From Sambucus nigra (Eukaryota > Streptophyta > Magnoliopsida > Dipsacales > Adoxaceae), in contig OX422213.1 of assembly GCA_949130495.1 (NCBI GenBank), forward strand, positions 203,167,660 through 203,231,659: a DNA stretch of 64,000 bases, given 5' to 3'. The notes beneath the pieces are model-generated. The model searched no databases, was not told where the DNA came from, and saw only the letters and a program-made list of their open reading frames with translations. A program made the translations under genes and the position numbers. How positions within the stretch are numbered: the stretch's first letter is position 1; every line of letters begins with the position of its first letter. Positions 35,175 through 46,447 of this stretch are shown here, one piece after another.

Positions 35175-36190
35175 ATGCTGCCTCAGAGGAGAGTTGGATT
35201 CAGTGGGGCAGGCCGAGCCCATAGCCCCCTCACAATAGTTGCCCACTATGCCTGGTATTCTTGGCCCTAATGCCTAGGGGAGTACCACTTTGGGTCACAA
35301 AAATTATCAGGCCCAATTATCCAGGCGGTCCTGCTAGGCTTAGAAGTAGGGAGACATGAAGTTCTTCCCATAGAACCTTACCCGACAGTTCCAATTGCAT
35401 TAGTATGGGAGAAGTCTCGGGTGTTTACAGGTTTTATTGATCCTATTATGGCACAACAGTGGCGCTAGGATACAGAGAGGAATTTGAGGTTTTTGACTTG
35501 TGTAGAGGAAGTTTCTTACCACTTTTAGATTAGTTGGTATTCTCTCTAGTGGTGGGAGAGTGTGACTATTGTGGACAATAGGGAAATCATGACTTATGAT
35601 GAGTTTGTTGTCCGTTTTGATGACAAGTATTTTCATCTTTAGTTAAAGAATGAAAAAACCCTGATTTCCTCTTACTAATGGAGGGATCTCGCATGATAGC
35701 CGAATATGAGAGGGAGTTTACAAGTATGTCTCTTTATTTCTTGTGATAAGTTTGACACTGAGGATATATAGATGAGGAAGTTTATGAGAGGGATAGTGTG
35801 GCCCGTCGGATAATTTCTCATGGGGAACCTAGCCTTTACTAACTACACTCGGGTTGTAGAATTTGCACTAATGCATTATCAAGATCGTAGGGATTATAAG
35901 AGGAAGTTAGAGAAGGTGGCACCATCTAGTGGGCCTAAGGCAGAGGAGAAATCAAGTGGAGATAGAGTGGGTGTGACAGACCAACAAGTCCAAGGGTTAT
36001 GGAGGAGTTTCAGGCCTGGACAAGATAGGCTCTAACAATAGCTCAAGGGACCCCCTCAAGCGAGGCAGTGGTAGCAACAATTACATCACCCACATTAGCA
36101 GAGACCGTAGGGGGACTCGCATCCCCATTTGATGGAGTGTGCTTCAAATGTGGGGGCAGGGGACATAGATCACGAGTATGCCAGAGTGTA
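35175..36190 (+). pseudogene. Gag of the old Ty3 element
   Basis: An ATG at 35,175 (MLPQRRVGFSGAGRAH) opens a heavily interrupted gag. The frame at 35,820-36,035 carries the basic linker. At about 36,140-36,181 the knuckle 'CFKCGGRGHRSRVC' keeps all four zinc ligands (C-x2-C-x4-H-x4-C), and a stop follows three codons later. Confidence 0.75.
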
Positions 36191-36439
36191 TAAGTTTAAG
36201 AACAACAACATCAGGGACAACTAATCCAGTGATAGGTCCAACAAGGACAAGTCACAAAGATAGGGGCAAGGCCAATAAGTCTTTAGGCCCCAACAAGAAC
36301 CATACTTACCTCCATCGTTTCCAGTGATGAGGACACAATCGGTAGTAGTGCTACCCCCACCCCCGATTACACAACACCATCCCCAACTTCAGTATGGTAG
36401 AGTTTATCAGATATCACAACCCCAGTAGGAGGTCTAGGG

Positions 36440-36900
36440 CAGGTCCAGGAAGTGAAGGGTATTCTTTACATTTTTGTCACTTTATCTTGAGTTTTATTTA
36501 ACACCGATGCCACATACTCAGTACTATCACATATTTTTATGGCGATTTATGGTTTGCTTTATAGACCTTGTGATAGAGCTTTATTGATAGTCACTCCATC
36601 AAGCACATCTACTTATATTTTGGAAATTTATGATGAGATAAAATTTACATCGATACATTATGTTTTGAAACATATTTGTTATTTTATACACCCGCTCTTA
36701 CGATGTGATCTTAGGTATAGATTGGTTTATTAAATATGAGGCTTATATAGATTGTAAGGGTCGAACTATTTTTTTCACGATACTGGGTCAATAGATGTAT
36801 ATTGTGGCTATGCCTAGGCCACAGGGTGGTGTCATAACACAGTTATACTTCATTGGTGAGGAAACCAGGAGGGGACTATCGTTTAATTAAACTCGATTTT
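36440..36900 (+). pseudogene. Protease of the old Ty3 element, catalytic site lost
   Basis: 'VLFNTDATYSVLSHIF' stands where Ty3 proteases read [11 protein letters not shown]. Both the catalytic Asp and the Gly of the DTG triad are changed (N-T-D). The 36,539-36,733 frame covers the following region. Confidence 0.7.
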
Positions 36901-36960
36901 GATTGTTAGGGATTTTTCTAATGTATTTGGGGATGTCGGGGTTTTTGTCAACCCGAGAGA

Positions 36961-37601
36961 TTGATTTTTTTGATTGAAATGGCTCCCGCTATGATGTCAA
37001 TTATAAAAGAAGTCTATCAGATGTCTCTTATGGAAAGGGGGGAGTTGAGAAAGAGAATCAAGCAGTTGTTTCAGCAAGGGTTCATTCGGTGTAGTACATC
37101 TCCATGGGGAACTCCAGTTCTCTTTGTAAAAAAGTGGGATGGTTCACTACGGTTGTGTGTTAACTATCGTGAGTTAAAGAAGGTGACAGTGAGGAATAAG
37201 TATCCTTTGTCGAGGATCGATAATTTGTTTGGTCAACTATAGGGTGTTTCATTATTCTTAAAGATATATTTGCATTTAGGGTGCCATCAATTAATGGTGA
37301 GGGATGAGGACATGCTAAAAACTATCATTTTGACTTATCACGGTTCTTGCAAGTTTAGGGGACGTTAGGGACAACCAACGCCCCTTTTGTGTTCATAGAT
37401 TTGATAAACCGAGTGTTTCGGATGTATTTGGACCAGTTTATCACCATTTTCATAGATGACATCTTAATTTATTCTCAGAATGATGAGGAGCATGTCCAAC
37501 CTTTGAGGGTTGCACTTTGGACATTTATGGAGCATAAGTTGTATGCCAAGTTCCAAAAATGTGTGTTTTGGAATAGGAGGTTCTATTTTTGGTCCATGTA
37601 G
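36961..37601 (+). pseudogene. Reverse transcriptase of the old Ty3 element
   Basis: Two frames. 36,961-37,242 has '[20 protein letters not shown]' and '[20 protein letters not shown]', then '[14 protein letters not shown]', ending in a stop. The palm continues with decay at 37,243-37,380 (the [11 protein letters not shown] block reads 'LKIYLHLGCHQ', without the Asp). 37,389-37,601 has '[20 protein letters not shown]' with the catalytic DD intact. Confidence 0.85.
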
Positions 37602-37829
37602 TTTCAGAGTCGAGATTATTTCTGGATTCAAAAAAGGTGTTAGCCATTCTAGATTGGGGATAATCCATAACACCTACATAAGATTGTAGATTTTTGATAT
37701 TGGTCGTGTATTATCGGAGGTTCATTCATGACTTTCAAAGATAGCGACACTGTTGACTTGGATGAGGATATAGGTTGTTTGGACTGAAACCTTTGACACT
37801 CTCAAGGAAAATCTGACTTTGGCTCCAGT

Positions 37830-38180
37830 TTTTTCTCTTCCTAGGAGTGGGGGTGAGTATTTGTTTTACACTAATGATTTCCTACAAGGATTAGGTGGAG
37901 TGTTTATACAAGAGGATCATCCCATTCCCTATATGTCTCAAAAGTTGAAACCCCATGAGGATAACTAATTGACCCATGATTTGGATCTAACGGCAATGGT
38001 GTTCACACTACACATTTGGAGGCATTATTTGTGGGGTGAGAAGTTTAGTCTCTTAACTGATCATAAGAGTCTTCAGTATCATTCATAAGTATATGAATAT
38101 GCGGAAACAACGGTGATTCAAGTATATTAAAGACTACCAGTTTAAGATTCACTGTCACCCGGTGAAAGAAAATGAATAGG
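37830..38180 (+). pseudogene. RNase H of the old Ty3 element
   Basis: 'LFYTNDFLQGLGGVFIQ' replaces the usual Y.DAS..GLG, so the first catalytic Asp region is altered. 'YMSQKLKPHEDN', a stop, '[20 protein letters not shown]' and '[10 protein letters not shown]' (last catalytic Asp) follow. Frameshifts come after this point. Confidence 0.8.
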
Positions 38181-38399
38181 CTTTGAGTCAATGACCTAGT
38201 GGAAGTTTGTTTTTTCTTTAGTTGTCAAATGTGGGATCCGTTAAGATGATTGGTGAATTGTCCAATGTGTTTATGGGGACTCTCACCATGACTCTCGATA
38301 TTCTTATGTGTGTGGTTTGAGCATAAGCCGATGATATGTTTTGCAAGTAGAGAGTGGTCGAGATTTTTTCCACCAGCGTACCTCTTTACACCGTTGGTT

Positions 38400-39270
38400 C
38401 GGTTGGTGGATTTTAGTGCAAGGGGAGGTTGGTCATGCCTTTAGATGAGGAGTTGCGTAGGGAAATTATGAAAGAGGTCCATAAATCGCAGTTTAAGCAT
38501 CCTAGTGGGGATAAGATGTACCAATAAATAAGGAGACAATATCGGTGGTCCGGGATAAAGCGATAGATTTCTATATTTATGTCCCAATGTAGCACTTTCC
38601 AGATGATGAATGTGGACCACCAGCGATCGTCATTTAAGATTTTAACCTTACCCATTCTCGAGTGGGTGTGGGATAGTATTTCGATAGATTTCATCTACGA
38701 GTTGCCTTTGCCACCTAAGCAACACGATTCTATTTAGGTTATAGTGTACTATTTGATGAAGGTTGCACATTTATCGACCGTTCACATAATTTTTTAGAGC
38801 AAAATATTACACACATTTGTATGTGGTTGAGGTTGTCCAGTTGCATGGCGTACCTTTGTTAATCGTCTCAGACACATATCTTTCGTATCTCACTTTTGGG
38901 GTCATTTTCAAGAGGTTATGGGGACTAGGTTGAACTTAAGTATGTCGTACCATCCTCAGAAAATGGTAAGGTAGAGTAAGTGAAATGGATTTTGGAGGAT
39001 ATGCTTACGACCTGCGCATTGGACTTTAAGGGAAGTTGGGAGTTAAACTTATCTTTGGTTGAGTTTGCCTATACAATAGTTATCAGAAATAGAATATTAT
39101 CTCACCATATGAAGTGTTGTATGTGAGACCATGTACGTCACTGGTGTGTTAGTTAGACCCGAGGGAGAGTATCTTATTAGGTCTCGAGTTTGTTATGAAG
39201 ACTACAAATTAAATTAAGACGATCTAGGGGTGAATCAAGATAACCCAGACTAGGCAAAAGAGTTATGCGT
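38400..39270 (+). pseudogene. Integrase of the old Ty3 element
   Basis: The zinc-binding module has 'VHKSQFKHPSGDKMYQ' (two His) and 'MSQCSTFQMM' (second Cys changed to Phe). The core shows 'WDSISIDFIYELP' (first Asp) near 38,670-38,710 and 'YHPQ' near 38,950, with many stops and small indels. The minus-strand frames over this interval are shadows. Confidence 0.7.
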
Positions 39271-39272
39271 AT

Positions 39273-39527
39273 TTGGACATGAATGACGTTGAGTTTCAAG
39301 TGGGGTATCAAGTACTTATCAAGGTGTCATCCGTAAATGGGGTGATGCATTTGGAGAAGAAGATAAAGTTGGCCTCGAGGTATGTATGGTTGTTTATGAT
39401 TGGGTATCGGGTAGGGTCATTTTCTTATCGTTTAGCTCTTAGAGACCATATATCTCCGGTACATAACATGTTTTGTGTATTGATGCTTCATAGATTCTTG
39501 CGGGGTAAGTTCATGAATAAACATTAG
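39273..39527 (+). pseudogene. Integrase C-terminal domain (GPY/F-type) of the old Ty3 element
   Basis: 84 residues: 'VEFQVGYQVLIKVSSVNGVM' corresponds to the usual F.VGD.VLL.VSP..G, then 'KLASRYVWLFMIGYRVGSFS' and 'DHISPVHNMFCVLMLHRFL'. The corresponding block in the young element reads 'KLAPRYVGPFPIIERIGPVA'. A chromodomain is not clearly preserved after it. Confidence 0.75.
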
Positions 39528-39784
39528 ACTTAGATGATATCTAATTAGATGTCGATGTCTCATACACTGAGGAGCTAACTTGCATTTTAAATCATAGGGT
39601 CCAAATTTTAAGAATGAAGGATATATCATTAATTTGTATTTAGTGAGGTCACTATAGTGAGGATGAGTTCACCTGGGATCTTAAGGATACGTTGAGGTAA
39701 AAATATTGGCATTTGTTTTGAGACCTGTATGTGTTATTTTTTTGTGAATTTTGAGGACAGTTTTCTTTTTGTTAAAGAAAAAAT

Positions 39785-40010
39785 TAAATACCTCATTATT
39801 TTTAAATAATTAATTATTAATCGTTTAATTAATTTATAGAGCAACTAAATTTAATTATGAGAGATTATGATTAATCATGTGTCAAAATATTAAATAGAGT
39901 TAAAGTGATGAGTTTATGAAATTAATGGAAGTAAAATTGGAATTATAATGTTAATTGGTTAATTGTTAAATTTTTGGGGGTAGAGTTTGTATTATATAAA
40001 AGTAGAGCGG
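39785..40010 (+). repeat. Start of the 3' LTR of the old Ty3 element
   Basis: Begins 'taaatacctcattatttt', a decayed form of the TGTAATACCCCG LTR start. It is preceded by 'gaattttgaggacagttttc' (39,745-39,764), the decayed pol-end motif seen before other Ty3 LTRs here. It is cut by the LINE poly-A end. Confidence 0.6.
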
Positions 40011-40271
40011 ATATTTTTTTATGAAATAAAGATTTTTATTGAGATTAAGAGAAAAAGTGTCTCCTATAACCGATACAATCAAGAAAGAATACAAACTAAG
40101 AAAAGTTAAATAACTTTATGGACATGCCTCAAATATGAATAGATAATTCTATCTTGGAGAAGGGCTCATTTTATCTACTTTGGGAGATTATGACTAGATA
40201 AGAAATTGGTTGATGTTTGATTATCTAGACCAAGCTTGGAGAGCATATCAACAATGAATTTCATTCTTATA

Positions 40272-40457
40272 TTAGTGAATCACATTAATATTGAGGCCCT
40301 TGATAATCTTTTGGATTTGAAGGGAAATATCTTTGATTCTCCATGGAATTTTGAGGTTATTATTAATGCAGCTTACAAACAACATTGAATCAAACTCAAT
40401 TATTATATTAGACCAGCCTTGAAGAAGATAGTAACATAAGCTCTCTTTCATAGACAA
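40272..40457 (-). pseudogene. LINE RNase H domain
   Basis: 'ESLCYYLLQGWSNIIIEFDS' followed by 'MLFVSCINN' matches the plant LINE RNase H pattern of an acidic/aliphatic helix followed by 'I.ESDS..LV..I', with the catalytic Asp present as E-F-D-S. Upstream (40,600-41,100) lies the decayed reverse-transcriptase zinc-binding region. Confidence 0.7.
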
Positions 40458-41149
40458 AGCCTCCGCTATGTTGTTAGAACCATTTTTTTTGTAGAGTTGA
40501 AGACCAGATGAAAGTACCTGAAGAATTTCTAAGAATAACTCACATTCCTATTCTACATTAGGAATCACAACCACCATATGTGTTTAACTTCAAAAGAGGA
40601 TGAGTAGGTTTTTACCGGCCAATGAGGAGATAAGTTTTGTTATTCAAAGAGGGGAAACGAATATCTAGGCTATCATAAGCCTCAATACATCTTATAGAGG
40701 ATGAAATCTTTTAGATAGAATTTGAAGCCATATCTTTTATTCTTTTTTGGATGTTTTGAATTATGAATCTAGATTTCATTCTAAATTTTCCATATATAGA
40801 CCCATTCATGCTTAGCCATATTTACCATAAAATTATATAGAATACAACTTTGCACAACCATTTAACACCTTGATCTGAGTTTGAGCACAACCACCACATC
40901 ATTATCTTTGAATTAAAGGGACCTACCAGATAAATTCCCAGCTCAGATTTAAATAAAGACCAAACTTTGGAGGCTATGGACCTATAAAGAAGAGGTGAGA
41001 TAATAATTCTTTTGATTTAGAGCAGTAGTGACATTTTGAGGCCATATAAATTCCCAAAGACTTAATATTTTGTTTCAAAGGAACTGCATTATGAATCACT
41101 TTCCATGCAAAGGCAGAGACATTGGGAGGGGGGATTTAATTATCCAGAT

Positions 41150-41802
41150 GAAGCTATCTGAAAAGTATCTTAACTTAACTTCTCTAATAATAATAATTGC
41201 TGAAGAATAAGAAAATTTCCCTGAGCTTGAAGTAGTTCAATACCATTCTTCCCCAATTTTTGTTAAATTACCTTCCAAGATGTCCCAAACTTTACTGATT
41301 CTTAAAGCAGTCGTTGATCCTTGAGAAATTGGCATGGAAGGTATTTATTTATCATTAATGAATTCCAAATTGAATATCCTTATTTATATTCCCAATCATT
41401 TTTTCGGTTGCTAGCCAAAACTATAGCCTCAAGAGCTCTAATGCCAAGCCACCCTCTGATTTTGGGTAGCATAAATTCTCCCATTTCACCCAATGATGTT
41501 TGTTTCCATATTCTTTATTGATTCTACACAAAAACAGCAAAATAGATTATCTAAAACCTTAAGAGTCTTTTTTGGGGGAGAAATTGCAAATAAAGTGCAG
41601 ATAGGAATATACCTTAAAACTGACTGCAACAGAGTAATTCTTCCTCCAAGAGACAAGAATATCTTATTCCAACTTGAAATTTTAAAGGCAATAGTCTGGA
41701 CTATGGGATCAAACATTGAAGCTCTAAATTTTTCGTTGAATAGAGGGACTCCTGAGTATCTTATTGGGCCAGCACCTTGATGGAATTTGGTAACAAAAGG
41801 TA
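41150..41802 (-). pseudogene. LINE reverse transcriptase, C-terminal part
   Basis: Right at the insertion point the frame reads 'FVTKFHQGAGPIRYSGVPLF', the LINE Y-L-G-V-P-L-F motif. It continues 'FKISSWNKIFLSLGGRITLL' and 'QSVLRYIPICTLFAISPP', the thumb motif. It is the direct continuation of the RT at 52,610-53,527. Confidence 0.85.
41798..41802. other. Target site duplication, left copy (AGGTA)
   Basis: AGGTA precedes the young Ty3 element and is repeated exactly at 52,610-52,614. Confidence 0.9.
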
Positions 41803-44769
41803 TGTGACACCCCGCCTAATTAAATACCGGGCGATCACTCCTTTATTAAATTAAATCAAGGTAAACAGTTGGTTCATTCTCAGCATCACTGTCGATAAAA
41901 ATAATTTTTTTTTCCAATTTAACACCCTAAATAATTAAGCTAAGTGTCAAAACCATTTTTCATACAAACTTCCAAATTTTAATTAAAGAAAAGATTTATT
42001 AATTCAAACAACATTTCTACAATATAAAATCACACCACGATGAACTAAAATAAAACCATACATTCACCAATCGAATGTCAACAATATAAAACTAAAAGTC
42101 ATAAACCATCCTGAATAAATCCCATACACAATCCTAGAATAACTGAAATATAAATGAAAATCCCAACAATAAATGAAATGATGAAAAGGGCGACACGTGC
42201 CCGATAATGAGAGTGATAGGAGTGGAGTCAATAACAGAAGTCGTCTACTCAAGTAACCTGCAACTCCCACCTAAGCTGCAGCTCATTCTTCTCAAAGGAT
42301 CCTAAGCAAGACGCCCCTGTGGCTGGGCACCTGAAAATATACATATATGTACACAAGAGAGAGAGAGAGAAGGAAACGGGTCAGGGCCCGAAAGTGTGTT
42401 TGATTTTAAAAATACGTTAACCAAGTATTTAAAATGATACAGGCCAATGCAACATCATATTAGTTCGTCTCTCTCTTGAGAAATACTCACCTCTCTTCTA
42501 AAGTGCACTCCTATCGCACTAACCTACCCAACAATTCGTTTATCTTAGCTTACGCATATATTTTCAAAACCGAACGATGTCAATGTTTTAAAAAGGTTAC
42601 TTTCAATATGTAGTACTCTTCTCGTTTTAGCTTCCTTAAATTATAAGGTTTCCCCGTATCTTCTCATTCTTTCACAAAACAAGTATTTAATAATTTAGTC
42701 AACAACCATGTTCTACTTATCAAATTACAGTAGGCAGTTTAAAGTTTATAACCTCATATATATATTGACTACTCGTATAATATATATATATAACATCACC
42801 CCAACTAAACTATGGTGCTGGCATACTCTGCTATCCAATCCCCGTATCGCTCACACAAAGGGAAATACAAGTTCGGAATCACTCTCGAACTGTATTAACA
42901 TATACAAAACAACGTTGAGGCGAAGCATAGATTCCAAGAGGTCAGTACATACCCACACGTCTCTTAGGACCGTCCGACTATCAATCTGATAGCCCGTACC
43001 TAGGATCTCTATCTTCTAGGGTACAAATCAATATCCCCCATAAAGCAACACAGGATAAGATTGTCCCAACGCGGTAAGCTCAGGGATAGCAAGTAGCGCG
43101 GGTACGTTTTTCACATGTATATAATATATGTACACACAATTATATAAATATACCCATTTCATCATATTAATATGGGTTTCTCTCGTAACCCATAGTCACA
43201 ACATTTATCTTTAATTTCCCATTATCATGATTACGTATAAGGTTTCGTCTCTAACCTTAACTCGAAGAGTTTTCTCTTTCATTACCTAATACTCATGGGT
43301 CATATCCTTACCAATCTAAAATTCAGTAAGTGACTTTATTTAATTCCAAAGTAACTCTCTTACGTACCTCACCCTTAAGTTTCATAAATTCAACCTAAAG
43401 TAAATATCCCATAATTACCCTTCTCGTTGAAGATTAAAGGTTCTAACATTGATCCCTATACCCTACTGGTTCTCAATATCTCCCAAATCCTTTTATTTAT
43501 AATGCCCAAGAAATATACCACGGTAAATTAATTCAACTAATTAAACAAGGGGAAAAAGAGTTTGCCAGGAGGGGTCGATCGATCGACGTCTGGGGCTCGA
43601 TCGATCGAACCTTCGATCGATCGACGCTCTAGGTTCGATCGATCGATCGAACAGGTATTTCGATTTCCGCAGAAGTGCAGTTACGGGTTTGACTAATATT
43701 CTTCATTCAAATCCATAATTTCCAACACTAATCGTCCCCAAATTTATACTACAATCATGGTAATATATTTTCAGATGTTTCTAACGTTAAGCATGCATAT
43801 AACCATCATTAAACATGATTAAACAACCTAAAATCTCCTCTAATCATCAAGAACCCTAAGTTTTCTTAACTTGTTCTAATCAGTTTTCTCCAGAATTTCC
43901 TTCTAACATAACATCACAAATTCGTGGGTTAATCATCTACTTCACATATTAATTTCCAGAATAAGGTTATGATGATTTCTACATGCAAATCCCTACCAAA
44001 ATTGGGGTTTTCTTCCTTTAATTATACTCCTAATCATTCCTACACTAATATGATTATTGCACCAACGAAAATACGCAAGTTAAACACTTGCCTAGGATTT
44101 CAGAGGTCTGGTTTCCTGCTGATATTGGTGTGGTTGCGTTCTCCTCCTCGCGATCTACGCGTTGGTGGTGACGGCGGTGCAATCGGTGGTGTTTTGGGCC
44201 TTGAATCACCTTGAGAGCTCTCTCCTCTCTTCTCCAATGGCCGTTCTAGGGTTCTGAATGTTCTAACCCTAAAAGGCTGACTTAAATGGCTTCTAAGGAT
44301 GGCTGAAATTCGTGGGTTTAATTACCCTATTTTGTAAAATGACCAAAATGCCCTCCCGGGTCACTAATTAAGCCTAAAAACATCCTGAGACCCAAACTAA
44401 ACCCCCGGGTACACTTTTCTGACTATCTCGACCTTTCCGGATGCGTTGACGCACTCAAATCGACCATATGGACATCTTATAAAATATTCACTTTTTAATT
44501 AACATAATTAGTCCCGACGTGGCACGGGCACGTCCCGACTTAAATTTCCGAAATAGTCATTTAATTCACTTTATGACATTCAATATAACCAATATAATAT
44601 ATTACTATGCTCATTAGTAATATTCAACAAGTTTCCCATAATTACTAACTCTAGTCACGTTAATAATTATAACATAATTAATTTCTGGATTTTTTTTATT
44701 AAATAAATCATCACATTAAATTTAATAAATCCCCAAATTAAATATAGCATAAAAATACGGGGTATTACA
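41803..44769 (-). repeat. 3' LTR of the young Ty3 element
   Basis: On the minus strand it begins TGTAATACCCCGT (44,769) and ends CGGGGTGTCACA (41,803). It lacks a 6-bp 'gtccaa' duplication present in the other LTR near 50,773. Its short open frames are mirrored in the other LTR only because the LTR is duplicated. Confidence 0.97.
43494..43652 (-). promoter_or_regulatory. TCGATCGA palindrome cluster and TATA box in the 3' LTR
   Basis: 43,574-43,652 holds four blocks of overlapping TCGATCGA palindromes separated by short spacers. TATAAATA (minus) is at 43,494-43,501, about 72 bp downstream. This is the copy of the promoter module in the 3' LTR. Confidence 0.55.
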
Positions 44770-44770
44770 T

Positions 44771-44780
44771 ACTTCCCCCC
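44771..44780 (-). other. Polypurine tract of the young Ty3 element
   Basis: The minus strand reads GGGGGGAAGT immediately before the 3' LTR and overlaps the TAG that ends the polyprotein frame. Confidence 0.9.
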
Positions 44781-46447
44781 TAATAACGGAATTTCGTCCC
44801 GAAATTCGGAAAATAAGGCATACCTGGTAAAAACAAATCTGGATATCTCTCGCGCATATCTGCCTCACGCTCCCAAGTGGATTCCTCCACATTATGATGC
44901 TCCCACTGGACTCGCACAAGTGGAACTACTTTCGACCTCAATCTCCTCTCACTATAGTCTAGAATAGCCACTGGTCTCTCCTCATAAGAGCTATCAGACT
45001 GTAAGTCTATCTCGTCTATCGCAATGTGAGTATGGGCCATATCATCCCGAAGATATCGTCTCAACGACGAGATGTGGAATACATCGTGGATGCGATGTAA
45101 ATGTTCTGGCAATCCCAACCTGTATGCTACTGGCCCAATTCTCTCGATGATGGGAAATGGTCCTACGTACCTCGGAGCCAACTTCCCCTTCTTCCCGAAC
45201 CTCATCACTCCTTTCATAGGAGATACACGCAACAACACTTGATCTCCCACATTAAACTCCCGGAAGAACCGTTTCGCATTGGCGTAGCTCTTCTGCCTGT
45301 CTTGGGCTACCCGAATACGACTCCTGATTATCTCAATCCTCGCGGAGGTCTCCTGAATCACTTCTGGGCCTAATAACTTGTTGTCCCCCACCTCGAGCCA
45401 ACAAGTTGGAGAACGACAAGGCCTGCCATACAAAGCCTCAAATGGAGCCATGACAATCGTAAACTGATAGGAGTTATTATAAGCAAACTCTACCAGTGGA
45501 AGGTGTGGTTCCCAACCCCCTCCGAAATCGAGAACACACATGCGTAGCATATCTTCCAACATCTGATTAGTACGCTCTGTCTGTCCATCTTCCTGTGGGT
45601 GGTAGGCTGAACTCAGTCTCAACTCTGTACCCATAGCCTCCTGAAAGCTTTCCCAGAAACGTGACACAAAAATCTTGTCTCTATCTGACACAATATTCAG
45701 GGGCACCCCGTGTAATATGACAATCTCAGCGATGAACAACTGGGCATACTGACCCGTGGTATAATCTGTCCTCACTGGCAGAAAATGAGCCACCTTGGTC
45801 AAACGGTCTACAATCACCCAGATAGAATCGTGACCCCGCTGTGATGTAGGCAACCCGGTAATGAAGTCCATGGAAATACTTTCCCACTTCCACGCGGGTA
45901 TTTCCAACGGCTGAAGTAATCCCGACGGTTTCTGATGGTCCACCTTCACCAGCTGGCAAGTAGAACACATGGACACAAATTCAGCGATGTCCCTCTTCAT
46001 CCCACTCCACCAGTACTGTCGTCTCATGTCTTGGTACATCTTATCGCCTTCCGGATGTACTGAAAATCGGGACCCATGAGAATGGGTCATCACTTCATGA
46101 TGTAGCTCCGCTCCTTCTGGGACCACTAATCTCCCATTAAACCGCAACCCTCCATCCGAACTAACAAAATAGGACTCAACACCCTCGGCTAGAAGTCGTA
46201 CAATCTGCTCCTGACAAAACGGGTCTGTGGTCTGTGCCTGTATCACCCTTGTAACAATCTCGGGTATGACTGACATGACGGATATGAATGAATGGGCTAC
46301 CGCGTCTTGGTGACCCAACTCCTTCCACTTTGCTCTCCAAACGTCGGCTACATCGTCTACCGGTCTACGGCTCAACGCATCAGCAACTACGTTGGCCTTC
46401 CCCGGATGGTACTGTATGTCGAACTGGTAATCTTTCACAAACTCTAA
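44780..46447 (-). CDS. Young Ty3: RNase H end, integrase and chromodomain
   Basis: In frame with the upstream segment, separated by a TGA at 46,448-46,450 where the family has Trp. After the RNase H tail 'DIQYHPGKANVVADALSRRP' comes the integrase zinc module (H-x9-H in 'HSHGSRFSVHPE', then 'CSTCQLVK'). The catalytic core has D-D-E: 'SMDFITGLP', 'VSDRDKIF' and 'GQTERTNQ'. The GPY/F domain 'RYVGPFPIIERIGPVAYRL' follows. The end is a chromodomain, 'YEERPVAILDYSERRLRSKV' then 'VQWEHHNVEESTWERE', which in chromoviruses targets insertion to marked chromatin. All catalytic residues are present. The segment ends at a TAG overlapping the polypurine tract. Confidence 0.95.
   Translation of the reverse strand, partial: LEFVKDYQFDIQYHPGKANVVADALSRRPVDDVADVWRAKWKELGHQDAVAHSFISVMSVIPEIVTRVIQAQTTDPFCQEQIVRLLAEGVESYFVSSDGGLRFNGRLVVPEGAELHHEVMTHSHGSRFSVHPEGDKMYQDMRRQYWWSGMKRDIAEFVSMCSTCQLVKVDHQKPSGLLQPLEIPAWKWESISMDFITGLPTSQRGHDSIWVIVDRLTKVAHFLPVRTDYTTGQYAQLFIAEIVILHGVPLNIVSDRDKIFVSRFWESFQEAMGTELRLSSAYHPQEDGQTERTNQMLEDMLRMCVLDFGGGWEPHLPLVEFAYNNSYQFTIVMAPFEALYGRPCRSPTCWLEVGDNKLLGPEVIQETSARIEIIRSRIRVAQDRQKSYANAKRFFREFNVGDQVLLRVSPMKGVMRFGKKGKLAPRYVGPFPIIERIGPVAYRLGLPEHLHRIHDVFHISSLRRYLRDDMAHTHIAIDEIDLQSDSSYEERPVAILDYSERRLRSKVVPLVRVQWEHHNVEESTWEREADMRERYPDLFLPGMPYFPNFGTKFRY

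Noticed and set aside
36961..37601. Endogenous pararetrovirus (caulimovirid) reverse transcriptase
   Set aside because: The RT is followed by RNase H and an integrase and flanked by LTRs, which identifies Ty3 retrotransposons. No movement-protein or coat-protein signature was seen.
42708..42989. Small frames in the young Ty3 LTRs (also 43,969-44,214, with partners at 50,543-50,830 and 51,810-52,055)
   Set aside because: Their apparent conservation is only the identity of the two LTR copies, and an indel changes the length of one of them.
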